DNA of 64,000 nt from Paenibacillus doosanensis (GTDB lineage Bacteria; Bacillota; Bacilli; Paenibacillales; NBRC-103111). A model generated the notes under the pieces. That model was not told where the DNA came from, did no database searches, and saw only the letters and a program-made list of their open reading frames with translations. Made by a program: the position numbers and the translations under genes. Positions 16,732 through 25,431 of this stretch are shown piece by piece; position 1 is the stretch's first letter, and the number at the start of each line of letters is the position of its first letter. The stretch spans positions 43,765 through 107,764 of the forward strand of contig NZ_JANYUY010000023.1 of assembly GCF_025060755.1 (NCBI RefSeq), given 5' to 3'.

Positions 16732-16775
16732 AAAGGCCCGTCCAGTTCTCTTACAAGAGGACAGGACGGGCCTTT
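16732..16775. terminator. Bidirectional terminator between the PIN-like gene and the OatA-like gene
   Basis: AAAGGCCCGTCC with GGACGGGCCTTT, plus an inner GTTCTCTT/AAGAGGAC stem. T-run on both strands. It serves the convergent PIN-like gene and acyltransferase gene. Confidence 0.85.
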
Positions 16776-16854
16776 TGGCAGCTTGCGGAAACGGCCCGCC
16801 TTCCTCAAGACAGGCGAGCCGTTGGCACAGCAAATATGATCGATGTATAAGTGC

Positions 16855-19077
16855 TTAAGCACGAGGAGCAAGCGCTTTGGCAACAAGCGAGGCGTAATAC
16901 TCCGAGCCTTCCGCCCCGAGATGCACGCCGTCCGGCTCGAAATACGATTCCTTTCCTTCGCTGGCGGCGTACCAGTCGATTAACGTCACCTTCGGATTGT
17001 CCTTCGCCGTTTCCGCCAATATATCGTTAACCTCGCTCTCCCATTTGCGCGGTACGCGGGTGTTGACCAGAATGATCTGCTGCGTATCGTCGCCGAGAGA
17101 ATCGAGCAAAGATTGCAGCTGCTTCTTGCTGAACACGCCGTTCGTGCCAAGCTCGATGACGACGCGGTCTCCCAGCTTGCCGTCCGCTTTGAGCTGCTCG
17201 ACGACGTCGGGGGCCTCGTGCATTTGCCGTCCGATTTTACCGTCGATGACAATGCCCGGCAGCAGCTTCTCCAGATACGGCTCGATATCGAGCATAACCG
17301 AGTCCCCTATAGCTGTAATGCCTTTTCCCGGTTGCGGCACAGGCTTCTTCCCCTCCGCGCCGGCAGCCTCCCGCCCGCGTCCGGCCGAATCGTCCGGCGC
17401 GTTCTGCTGCGGCGGGTGGCCGCCTCGGTCCGAGCCGTTCTTCTCTCCGGCAGCCGAATCGCCGTTCGGCGCCGGAGTCACCGCTTGACCGGCCTGCTCC
17501 CCGGCAGGCCACGACGGATCGGCGCCGTTCGTATAGACGGCGGCCGTCGTCTCGGTCGAACGGCCCGGATCGGCGCCCGCGTCCGAGCCGCCGGCCCCGC
17601 TCGCTGCGCCGCCTTCGGCCGTTTCGCCTGAGCGCGGCGAGCCCGCTTGCCCGTTCGGCGGCGGCTGCAGCGCGCCGCCGGCTTGACTATCGCCGGGCGG
17701 TTTCGCCTGCGAGGCCGCGGCTGTGGCCCCCTCCGGCGCGCCTACCGCATGAGCGGCAGACTGCGCGCCGCTGCCTTCGCCGTCCGCGCTCCCGGCCGGC
17801 GGCGGTGAGAGCGGCACCAGCTTGGCTGCGCCCCCTCCCGCCATCGCCGAGCTTGCCGTCGCATCGGAGACGCGGTCCGCCAGCCCGGCGCACAGGAAGG
17901 CCAGCAGCAGGAGCGCGCAGGCCAGAGGCGTCCAGCGCAACCCCGGCGTCCGGCGGCCTCCCTGCCGCCCGCCCGGACGCTTCCAGAGGCGGCTGAGCGC
18001 GCCGCGGCGGATCGGCTCCTCGATCAGCCTCCACGACAAGGCGGCGAGCGCTATCGACGCGGCAAGCTGCAGCGCGGCGCGAACGATGCTGACGTCGGTG
18101 CCCTGAACCGACGCCTGCGTTAATATAATGACGGGATAGTGCCAAAGATAAATCCCATAGGAGCGTACCCCCAGCCAGCGGAACGGCCCCGACCCCAGCA
18201 GCTTGCCGAGATAGCTGGCAGGATGCGCGAGCACCGCCACCAGCACGGCGGCGGCCAGCGATAACAGCACCAGCCCGCCCGGATACAAGAAGCTGTCGTA
18301 TTCGTTCGTCTTCCAGACCATGACGCCGATTGCCGCAAGCGCCGCCGCGCCAACCAAGTCCAGCATCGTCCGGGTCGCGCCTTGCAGGCCCGGTTTGAAA
18401 TTTTTGCTCGGCCAGACCATCGCAAGCGCCGCTCCGATCAAGAGTCCGAAAGCCCTCGTATCCGTACCGTAATAGACGCGGCTCGGATCGGTCCCCGGCT
18501 CATAAATCAGCAGCATCGCGACAGCCGAAGCGGCGGCTCCCAGCACGGTCAATCCGACCAGCTTGCCCCGGTAGGGCATAATCCGGAATAGAGCGGCGAG
18601 CAGCAGCGGCCAGAATAAATAAAACTGCTCCTCTACGGCCAATGACCATAGATGACCGAAAGGCGACGCCGGACCGAAGCTTTCGAAGTAAGACACCTTA
18701 TGAAAAATCAGCCACCAGTTGCTGACGTACAGCACGCCGGCCGCGATCTCGTCCTGCAGCGAAGCAAGTCGTGCGGGAGCCGTCCATGCAAGCCACGCGC
18801 AGACGGAAGCGAGCATGACGAGCAGCGCCGGAAGCAGCCGCCGGGCCCTTCTCAGCCAGAAATCTTTCATATCGATTCGGCCCGTCATTCTCCATTGGGA
18901 TGCCAACAGGTCCGTGATCAAATAACCCGATAAGACAAAAAATACGCCAACGCCCAGCAATCCGCCCGGCGCCCATTTCACATTGAGATGATACACAATA
19001 ACGACCAGCACGGCGAGGGCGCGCAATCCGTCGAGGCCCGCCATGTAGCGGCCGGTCCCGTTTACCGGTTTAGGCAT
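16855..19077 (-). CDS. OatA-like O-acetyltransferase: acyltransferase-3 membrane domain plus SGNH domain
   Basis: 740 residues from the ATG at 19077 (AAAGGGGA about 9 bases upstream); the open frame runs 29 codons further without a ribosome site. N-terminal acyltransferase-3 domain of about ten membrane helices starting GLDGLRALAVLVVIVYHL, with the catalytic-type His. Then a roughly 140-residue Gly/Ala/Pro/Ser-rich linker, then an extracytoplasmic SGNH esterase-like domain with the nucleophile motif AIGDSVMLD and the C-terminal dyad DGVHL. This is the layout of OatA/YrhL enzymes that O-acetylate cell-wall polymers. Peptidoglycan as target is by analogy. The linker is unusually long and GC-rich. 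Confidence 0.9.
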   Translation of the reverse strand: MPKPVNGTGRYMAGLDGLRALAVLVVIVYHLNVKWAPGGLLGVGVFFVLSGYLITDLLASQWRMTGRIDMKDFWLRRARRLLPALLVMLASVCAWLAWTAPARLASLQDEIAAGVLYVSNWWLIFHKVSYFESFGPASPFGHLWSLAVEEQFYLFWPLLLAALFRIMPYRGKLVGLTVLGAAASAVAMLLIYEPGTDPSRVYYGTDTRAFGLLIGAALAMVWPSKNFKPGLQGATRTMLDLVGAAALAAIGVMVWKTNEYDSFLYPGGLVLLSLAAAVLVAVLAHPASYLGKLLGSGPFRWLGVRSYGIYLWHYPVIILTQASVQGTDVSIVRAALQLAASIALAALSWRLIEEPIRRGALSRLWKRPGGRQGGRRTPGLRWTPLACALLLLAFLCAGLADRVSDATASSAMAGGGAAKLVPLSPPPAGSADGEGSGAQSAAHAVGAPEGATAAASQAKPPGDSQAGGALQPPPNGQAGSPRSGETAEGGAASGAGGSDAGADPGRSTETTAAVYTNGADPSWPAGEQAGQAVTPAPNGDSAAGEKNGSDRGGHPPQQNAPDDSAGRGREAAGAEGKKPVPQPGKGITAIGDSVMLDIEPYLEKLLPGIVIDGKIGRQMHEAPDVVEQLKADGKLGDRVVIELGTNGVFSKKQLQSLLDSLGDDTQQIILVNTRVPRKWESEVNDILAETAKDNPKVTLIDWYAASEGKESYFEPDGVHLGAEGSEYYASLVAKALAPRA

Positions 19078-19581
19078 ATGCGCGTTCCCCTTTCGGCCAG
19101 CCCCGGAAGACGTCCAATCTTTTCGCCCTGCACCTGCCCGTTCCTGCTTTTCGGTCCAATCCAATCATTCGGCTCATGTTCATTCTGTCCTTTCGCTCAC
19201 TAATGATGCCAATTTTCTCAGCTGATAATACTACTATAACCAATCGCGAACCGGAAATCGTTACGAAAGGATTACATCTTGCCATGCTCTGGAATCGGGT
19301 TCCCGACCTCATCCGAACATTCGATAAATCGCTACAGAATGCGCTGCTTCGAGCCGAATCCATAAATTTACATTACACTCCTGCGGCTATCTTATTATGG
19401 ATTGAAAAGCGATTCAATAGGAACTTGCGTTCCTGTTAAAAGGATAATCGGCACTTGATTCCAAACAAAAGAGGAGGTATAATAAAATCGTAATAACTAT
19501 AAAAACTATTTTTGTTTTATTAGTTTCCGCAGTTTTTTCGACTATTCCAAAACATCTCGATCATCTTTTGGGGGATTGATA
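19078..19581. other. Intergenic region with divergent promoters
   Basis: About 500 bases between the acyltransferase gene and the TetR gene. The right end holds the tetR promoter and operator described separately. The rest contains only short open frames without ribosome sites; I see no gene in it. Confidence 0.6.
19455..19526 (+). promoter_or_regulatory. tetR promoter with downstream 24-bp operator
   Basis: TTGATT (19455-19460), 17-base spacer, TATAAT (19478-19483). Just past the expected start point lies an inverted repeat, AAACTAT (19503-19509) and TTAGTTT (19520-19526), 24 bases overall. The same 24-base element is found in front of the MFS gene at 20189-20212. This predicts autoregulation by the TetR protein. 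Confidence 0.7.
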
Positions 19582-20142
19582 ATGAAAGATCGAATCATGA
19601 GAGCTTTTATAGAAGAAATTCATGACAAGGGCATCAAATTCACTATGGACGATTTAGCCCGCCGTCTTGGAATCAGCAAACGCACCTTATACGAGCATTT
19701 TTCTTCCAAAGCGGAACTGCTGGAAGCCATTATCGCGCAGACGCTGGAGGAAGCGGATGAGAAGACGGAGAAGATCGTCAGCGACCCCGGCCTATCCTTA
19801 ATGGATAAGATCAAAGGAGTCATGACGGTACTGCCTAATCATTATGAGCTGTACGACTTGCGGATTCTCGAGCAAATGAAGCGGTATTACCCCGAGCAAT
19901 GGGTGAAGATCGACTCGGCCTTGAAGGACGACTGGAACATGCTGCGCGATCTCATCGAGCAGGGAATGCAGGAAGGGCTGATCATCAAGCAAAACTTGTC
20001 GCTTGTGATGAAGCTGATTGTGGATGCAACGAATGCAACTTTGGATCAGCGATTTTTTATGAAAAATAATATCACCGTCACGGAAGCGCTCGCCTCCATC
20101 GTGGAAGTGCTGCTGTTCGGACTGGTGCCAAGGGATCAATAG
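19582..20142 (+). CDS. TetR/AcrR-family repressor
   Basis: 186 residues from the ATG at 19582 (GGGGG upstream; a TTG at 19576 is less likely). The N-terminal helix-turn-helix IKFTMDDLARRLGISKRTLYEHFSSKAELLEAII (about 18-51) is typical of TetR repressors; the C-terminal helices form a ligand domain. It is followed after 112 bases by an MFS exporter, and both genes carry the same 24-base inverted repeat, so it most likely represses itself and the exporter until an exporter substrate binds. Confidence 0.93.
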   Translation: MKDRIMRAFIEEIHDKGIKFTMDDLARRLGISKRTLYEHFSSKAELLEAIIAQTLEEADEKTEKIVSDPGLSLMDKIKGVMTVLPNHYELYDLRILEQMKRYYPEQWVKIDSALKDDWNMLRDLIEQGMQEGLIIKQNLSLVMKLIVDATNATLDQRFFMKNNITVTEALASIVEVLLFGLVPRDQ

Positions 20143-20188
20143 ATCAGGATAAACGGTGCTGCCTTTTATTCTTTTCTTTTGCCCTTGG

Positions 20189-20212
20189 AAACTAAAAAAA
20201 CATTATTAGTTT
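20189..20212 (+). promoter_or_regulatory. Predicted TetR operator before the MFS gene
   Basis: Perfect inverted repeat AAACTAA (20189-20195) and TTAGTTT (20206-20212) with a 10-base centre, about 40 bases upstream of the MFS start codon. Same half-sites and spacing as the element in front of tetR. Confidence 0.75.
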
Positions 20213-20254
20213 TATTAGTGACAGACAAAAGAAACGGAAAACGAGGAGAACATC

Positions 20255-21487
20255 ATGTCCATGATTAAAAAAATGAGCAAAACCCAATGGATCGGCCTAA
20301 GCTTGGCCATATCCATCTTGTTTATCGAAATGCTGTTGTACAGTTTGTTAATTCCGATTATTCCTTATTTCAACGGGCTCTTTCATCCGTCTTCCACGAT
20401 GATGGGAATCTTGTTCAGCAGTTATGCGGCCGCCCTGCTTCTGGCTACCCCGTGGTTCGGATGGCTGTCGGACCGCATCGGACGTAAACTGCCGATTATT
20501 CTCGGCCTCGCGGGGCTCGGCATAGCGACTTGCCTATTCGCCTTCGCCGGCAATATGGCGATGCTGATTGCGGCCCGCTTCGTGCAGGGAGCCGCCGCTG
20601 CGGCAGCCTGGACCGCCGTGCTCGCCATGCTCGCCGACCTCTTCCCCGGCAAATCGCGGGGGGCCGCGATGGGGATCGCCTTGACCGGGATCTCCACCGG
20701 TTCCATGCTCGGGGCTCCAATCGGCGGCTGGCTGTTCGAGGCGGGCGGCTTCCGGGCGCCGTTCTTTTGCGCCGCCGCTCTCATCGCCGCAGTGATCGTC
20801 ATCTCTGTCCTGTTCCTGAAGGAATCGATGTCCGCCAAAACCGAAGCGAAAGCCGGCGGCGGCATGATTCCCCTGCTGCGCAACCGTTCCGTTCTGCTGA
20901 TCGCCTGCGTCGTCCTGCTTGCCGAAATTACGCTCACGCTGCTCGAACCGATTCTTCCCGGTTATATCACGGAGCGGCTTACGGTTACGCCTCTAGGCAT
21001 AGGGCTTATGTTCGGCGCCATGACGCTGGCCTACGGTCTGATCGCTCCGTTCTCAGGGGCTCTCGCCACGCGCTTCAATCCGTACGTCATTATGCTCAGC
21101 GGCTTGACCGGCCTAGCGGTCGCCATGCCGCTGCTCGTAGCGTCCGACTCGATCGTGCTGGAGCTTGCGGGCATGATTCTCGTCGGCGCTTTGGTCGGCT
21201 TCACCCTATCGCCGACGCTTCCTACGTTGGGCGGCATCGTCGATCAGGGCGGGGACAGCGGCGAATACGGGACGGCCTACGCCTTATTTAATATGTTCCA
21301 CGCCGTCGGAATGATTATCGGACCGCTCGTAGGCGGAGTCTTGACCGATCTGCTGACCGTACCGGCGGCAGTCGTCGCGGTGAGCGTCGTGATCGTCTCC
21401 TGCGCGCTTATGCTATTCGGCGTGCTCAAGACTATGAACAAAAGAAAATGGAGCGCCGTGGGCAAAGAAAACGGGATGCAAGGTTGA
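20255..21487 (+). CDS. MFS drug-efflux-type transporter
   Basis: 410 residues with about 12 transmembrane helices. The conserved loop between helices 2 and 3 is WFGWLSDRIGRKLPIILGL (about 68-86) and motif C-like glycine-rich sequence ALTGISTGSMLGAPIGGWLFE (about 141-161) marks a proton-driven antiporter of the 12-helix drug/metabolite group. CGAGGAGAA precedes the ATG. It sits behind a TetR gene and shares its operator, as inducible efflux pumps do. Substrate unknown. Confidence 0.9.
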   Translation: MSMIKKMSKTQWIGLSLAISILFIEMLLYSLLIPIIPYFNGLFHPSSTMMGILFSSYAAALLLATPWFGWLSDRIGRKLPIILGLAGLGIATCLFAFAGNMAMLIAARFVQGAAAAAAWTAVLAMLADLFPGKSRGAAMGIALTGISTGSMLGAPIGGWLFEAGGFRAPFFCAAALIAAVIVISVLFLKESMSAKTEAKAGGGMIPLLRNRSVLLIACVVLLAEITLTLLEPILPGYITERLTVTPLGIGLMFGAMTLAYGLIAPFSGALATRFNPYVIMLSGLTGLAVAMPLLVASDSIVLELAGMILVGALVGFTLSPTLPTLGGIVDQGGDSGEYGTAYALFNMFHAVGMIIGPLVGGVLTDLLTVPAAVVAVSVVIVSCALMLFGVLKTMNKRKWSAVGKENGMQG

Positions 21488-21541
21488 TACGCCGCCGCTT
21501 CGCGCGACCATGACGGTAATCCCGCGGACAAAAGGAAACCC

Positions 21542-21570
21542 AACCCAACGCCTTAGCGCCGGATTGGGTT
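21542..21570 (-). terminator. Hairpin, probable terminator for the minus-strand ABC operon
   Basis: AACCCAA with TTGGGTT around a GC-rich inner part; on the minus strand it is followed by GGGTTTCCTTTTG. It lies between the convergent MFS gene and binding-protein gene. Confidence 0.5.
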
Positions 21571-21624
21571 CGTATCCCGCATATCCCTTCGTGTTACGGA
21601 GCCCTCACAGCTTCATGGATAGCT

Positions 21625-21660
21625 TAGCCCCGCACAGCGGGGCTATTTTGCATTTATTTT
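21625..21660 (+). terminator. Terminator of the MFS gene
   Basis: Perfect stem TAGCCCCGC / GCGGGGCTA with a 3-base loop, followed on the plus strand by TTTTGCATTTATTTTTT. The tail overlaps the last codons of the convergent binding-protein gene. Confidence 0.75.
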
Positions 21661-23336
21661 TTCTTAAAGTTGGCGTCGTAGGCCGTTTGATAAATTTCCA
21701 AATACCGTTTAATGTTCATATTCTCCAGATTTTTGAGATAAGCGTCCCAATTTTTATCGATATCCGAGTCGCCCGTTATGAAGCGGGCCATCATCTCTTT
21801 CACATGATCGAGTATCGTCTTCTCCAGATCGGCCACCTCCGAAGCCTGATCGGCGGTGAAGAACACCGGAGGCATCACCTTATCGATGTTCATTTGATAA
21901 GGCTCCATCTTCGTCTTCGTTTCGTTGTACAAAATGACTTCCAGCGGCTGCTCGGGATTCGCCACCTCTCCTAAGCGGAAGTCGTTCGAACGGTAGCTCG
22001 GACCGGTCTGTCCCCAGTTGACGTTTTGTACGCCGCCCCACGGCGTCAGCTGCTTCCAGATGGCCGGTTTGCCGTTGATGCCGATTTCGCTTTTCTCCGC
22101 ATAACGCCATTCCACGCCTTCGCGGCCCGCATACCAGCGGATCACCGTATCCGGCGAGTTGAACAGGAAGTCGGCCAGACGGAAGGCGGCTTCCGGATTT
22201 TTCGCGTTTTTGGTGATGACATATTGCCCGTTGCTTACGACGTACGGATGATAAGCCGCGTTTTGGAAGCCGTTCGGCCCTTTCAAAGGAGGCACGGCCA
22301 CATAAGTCAACCACCGCCCGCTGCTCGCGCCGAGCGTCGTCAGCGAGCCCATATTATGGCCCGAGGACGCGCCGAGAATAACGGTGTCCGGGTTTTCTCC
22401 GAGCTTCTTCAGCTGGTTGTTATCCTGCGTGAGCGCTTGCGGGTCGATCAGCCCTTCCGCATACAGCTTGTGCAAATATTTGAGTCCTTCCTTCCACTCC
22501 GGCTTATTGTACGGTACGGCTACTTTGCCGTTGTCCAAATACAGCTTCTTCTCTCCATGGTCGTAAATGAACGCGTTCATCAGGAACGAATCGAGCATTT
22601 GCGTCGAAAACAGGTTGCTGCTGGACGCTTGAATCGATCCGGAGAGCGGAATTTCATCGGCTTTGCCGTTGCCGTTCGGGTCCTTGGTTTTAAACGCTTT
22701 CAACACCTCGTAAAATTCATCGGTCGTCGTGGGCATCTGCAAGCCCAGCTTATCGAGCCAAGGCTTCTGAATCCACATTCTTTGCTGATACATGCAGTGG
22801 TAGCACTCGTTGACCTGCGGAAGCGCATAAACGTTGCCGTCCGGCGCCGTGATCAAATCCTTATAGAACGGATTGGCCTGAAACATCTTTTTCATTTCCA
22901 CGCCGTACTTCTCGATCAAGTCGTTCAAAGGAAGAAATACGCCTTGGCTGCCGTAGATCATCATCTGCGTCGGCGATACGCCGAAGCCCATTATGACGTC
23001 CGGATAATCTCCGCTGGACAGCACGAGATTCAGCTTCTCCGTAGCCGATTTCTCCGGCGCAACCTCCCACTCGATATGAATATTCGTCTTCTCTTCGAGC
23101 CATTTGGTAAATTCGTTGGTGGCGAAATCCTCTACCGAAGCGCTCCCTTTCATAAGCACTTTGATCGTCGTCTTCTCCGCCGTAATCGGCAGCTGGCCCG
23201 GTTCGCTTACCGCCGCTTTGGCCGTGCCGCCCCCGCCGCCCTGATCTGCCCCCGCGTCCCCTTTATCCGAACAGGCGCTCAATAACACCCCCGTGCTTAG
23301 CATGAACGACAAAGCGATAAGCGCTGTTTTCCTCAA
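21654..23336 (-). CDS. LplA-type oligosaccharide-binding lipoprotein
   Basis: 560 residues. Lipoprotein signal with LSAC near residues 19-22, then a Gly-rich linker and a large bilobal binding protein (FTKWLEEKTNIHIEWEVAP, GDYPDVIMGFG, LIEKYG, ALPQVNECYHCMYQQRMWIQKPWLDKLG). The size and the order of motifs match LplA/YtcQ-type proteins that feed plant or microbial oligosaccharides to YtcP/YteP permeases. The start is TTG with GGAGGGG upstream. Last gene of the permease-permease-binding protein operon; no ATPase is present. Confidence 0.92.
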   Translation of the reverse strand: MRKTALIALSFMLSTGVLLSACSDKGDAGADQGGGGGTAKAAVSEPGQLPITAEKTTIKVLMKGSASVEDFATNEFTKWLEEKTNIHIEWEVAPEKSATEKLNLVLSSGDYPDVIMGFGVSPTQMMIYGSQGVFLPLNDLIEKYGVEMKKMFQANPFYKDLITAPDGNVYALPQVNECYHCMYQQRMWIQKPWLDKLGLQMPTTTDEFYEVLKAFKTKDPNGNGKADEIPLSGSIQASSSNLFSTQMLDSFLMNAFIYDHGEKKLYLDNGKVAVPYNKPEWKEGLKYLHKLYAEGLIDPQALTQDNNQLKKLGENPDTVILGASSGHNMGSLTTLGASSGRWLTYVAVPPLKGPNGFQNAAYHPYVVSNGQYVITKNAKNPEAAFRLADFLFNSPDTVIRWYAGREGVEWRYAEKSEIGINGKPAIWKQLTPWGGVQNVNWGQTGPSYRSNDFRLGEVANPEQPLEVILYNETKTKMEPYQMNIDKVMPPVFFTADQASEVADLEKTILDHVKEMMARFITGDSDIDKNWDAYLKNLENMNIKRYLEIYQTAYDANFKKK

Positions 23337-23367
23337 GCAAACCCCTCCTCGTTTAGCTGTTGATCCC

Positions 23368-24264
23368 CTACCCTTTCAGCGAGCCGATCATAATCCCTTT
23401 GACAAAATATTTCTGAACGAACGGGTACACGATCAAGAGCGGTACCGTGGCTACGACGATAAGCGAATATTTCAGCAGCTCCCGAAGCCCCTCTCGCTTC
23501 GCCTGCTCCGTCACATCGACCAGCATGTTCAGGTCCACTTCGTTTTGCACCAAAATATCCCTCAGCACCAGCTGCAGCGGATACAAATTTTGATTTTTCA
23601 AGTAAATGAGCGCGTTGAAATACGAGTTCCAATGGCCTACCGCATAGAACAGCGTAATGACCGCGATAATCGGCCCGGAGAGCGGCAGCACGATTTTCCA
23701 AATAAATTGAAAGTCGGTACAGCCGTCCAGTTGAGACGCTTCCAGCAGTTCTTCGGGAATGGTCGTCTGGAAATACGTCCGCGTAATAATCATGTTCCAT
23801 ACGCCCAGCGCGCCCGGCAGCAGCATCGACCAGACCGTATTGAGCATCCCCAAATCTTTGACGAGCAAATACGTCGGGATCAAGCCTCCCGAGAACATCA
23901 TCGTGAAGACGAACAGAAACATGAAGATGTTTTTGCCGTAAAAATCTTTGCGCGATAACGGATACGCCGCGAGGATCGTCATGACGACGTTAATGAGCGT
24001 CCCCGCCGCCGTATAAAAGAGCGAGTTCGCAAAGCCGCTCCAAATGAGCTTATGCTTAAATACCGCGCTGTACCCGTCCAGCGTCGGGCTTACCGGCCAC
24101 AACCATACGCGGCCCGAAATGACCGCCTCCGAGCTGCTGATCGAAGCGCTTGCAACATAGATAAGCGGATACAGAATCGTAATCAGAAATAACGATAAAA
24201 TGCAGTAATTGATCACCGTAAACAGCTGATCTCCTCTAGTTTCCCGGATTGACGATGCTTCCAC
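23368..24264 (-). CDS. ABC transporter permease (LplC/YtcP type)
   Basis: 298 residues, about six transmembrane helices beginning near residue 14. The EAA loop is LLEASQLDGCTDFQFIWKIVLPLSGP (about 177-202). The ending KYFVKGIMIGSLKG is characteristic of the LplC group. GTG start preceded by AAAGGAG. It is 24 bases after the LplB-type permease and 31 bases before the binding protein gene, forming one operon. Confidence 0.94.
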   Translation of the reverse strand: MEASSIRETRGDQLFTVINYCILSLFLITILYPLIYVASASISSSEAVISGRVWLWPVSPTLDGYSAVFKHKLIWSGFANSLFYTAAGTLINVVMTILAAYPLSRKDFYGKNIFMFLFVFTMMFSGGLIPTYLLVKDLGMLNTVWSMLLPGALGVWNMIITRTYFQTTIPEELLEASQLDGCTDFQFIWKIVLPLSGPIIAVITLFYAVGHWNSYFNALIYLKNQNLYPLQLVLRDILVQNEVDLNMLVDVTEQAKREGLRELLKYSLIVVATVPLLIVYPFVQKYFVKGIMIGSLKG

Positions 24265-24288
24265 CGCAGTCTCCTTTCCGCCCGGCGC

Positions 24289-25257
24289 TTACCATAGGCT
24301 GGCCTGTTTCGTTTTTTGCGCGATTTTGTTCACGACGACGAGCAGTATCAGGTTGATGACCGATTTGAACAAGCCGATCGCCGACGAATACGAATAGTTG
24401 ATCGCCTGCGACGTCAGCCCGACTTTGTACACGTAAGTGTCGATGACCTCGGAGGTTCTCAAGTTCAGCGGATTTTGCATCAGCAGTACCTTCTCGAAGC
24501 CGACGTCCAGCATATGGCCCGTATTCATGATCAGCATAATGATCGCGATCGGCATAATGCCCGGAATGTCGATATGCCACATCCGCCGTAGCTTCGAAGC
24601 CCCGTCGACCACCGCCGCTTCGTGCAGGGACGGATCGATGCTGGCCAGCGCCGCCAAATAAATGATGCAGCCGAAGCCGACGCTCTGCCATATGCCCGAC
24701 CAGACGTAAATCGACTTGAAATATTCCGGTACTCCCATGAAGTTGACGGTTTGCAGACCGACCAGCTTCAGCAAAGCGTTGACGATCCCGTTGCGCGGGT
24801 CCAGCATTTCCAATATGAGCCCGACCATAACCACTACGGAGATGAAATGCGGCGCATAGGTGACCATTTGTACCGATTTTTTGAACAATTTGTTTTTGAC
24901 ATAATTCAAGCTGAGTGCAAGGATGATCGGAAACGGGAAGCCCGCTACCAGACTGTACACGCTCAAGACGATGGTATTGTTCATCAGCCGCCAAAACTCG
25001 TACGAGTTGAAAAAGCGGATAAAATGCTTGAGCCCCACCCATTCGCTGCCCCATATTCCTTTGGTTACGATAAAGTTTTTGAAAGCAATTTGTGCGCCGT
25101 ACATCGGTATGTACTTGAAAATAATAATGTAAATGAGCGGCAAGGCGATAAGGACGTACAATCTCCAAACTTTGCGTATCTTTTTGAACGGTGCCCCGCT
25201 TTTTGCCGCAACGCTTACCTCCGCTTGAATCCCTGATGTTTGTTTAAGCGCCTCCAA
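24289..25257 (-). CDS. ABC transporter permease (LplB/YteP type)
   Basis: 322 residues from a TTG at 25257, chosen because GGGAGGTGGG sits just upstream and the length fits the family; an ATG at 25314 in the same frame would add 19 residues with a weaker site. About six helices. The EAA loop is LHEAAVVDGASKLRRMWHIDIPGIMP (about 215-240). It is the first gene of the oligosaccharide ABC operon, 174 bases downstream of the membrane AraC regulator on the same strand. Confidence 0.92.
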   Translation of the reverse strand: MEALKQTSGIQAEVSVAAKSGAPFKKIRKVWRLYVLIALPLIYIIIFKYIPMYGAQIAFKNFIVTKGIWGSEWVGLKHFIRFFNSYEFWRLMNNTIVLSVYSLVAGFPFPIILALSLNYVKNKLFKKSVQMVTYAPHFISVVVMVGLILEMLDPRNGIVNALLKLVGLQTVNFMGVPEYFKSIYVWSGIWQSVGFGCIIYLAALASIDPSLHEAAVVDGASKLRRMWHIDIPGIMPIAIIMLIMNTGHMLDVGFEKVLLMQNPLNLRTSEVIDTYVYKVGLTSQAINYSYSSAIGLFKSVINLILLVVVNKIAQKTKQASLW

Positions 25258-25431
25258 TTGCCCACCTCCCTCATTCTTTTCGTCATAGGACAGTATAGCG
25301 GCGGTCTTCCTCATTAACGGTACTACCTGCCCGGCCGAAAGTATATGGGATTGATTTCAACTCGATGTGCAGTTGTTCAGATCGCTCCGTGTGCATTATT
25401 ATTGGCGTGTGCATCCATTAAGAATGCGCTT

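Noticed and set aside
19176..19439. 87-codon plus-strand frame before tetR
   Set aside because: No ribosome site and no recognisable pattern; lies in the promoter region of divergent genes.
22026..23285. 419-codon plus-strand frame opposite the LplA-type binding protein
   Set aside because: No ribosome site or domain; the opposite strand encodes a complete lipoprotein.
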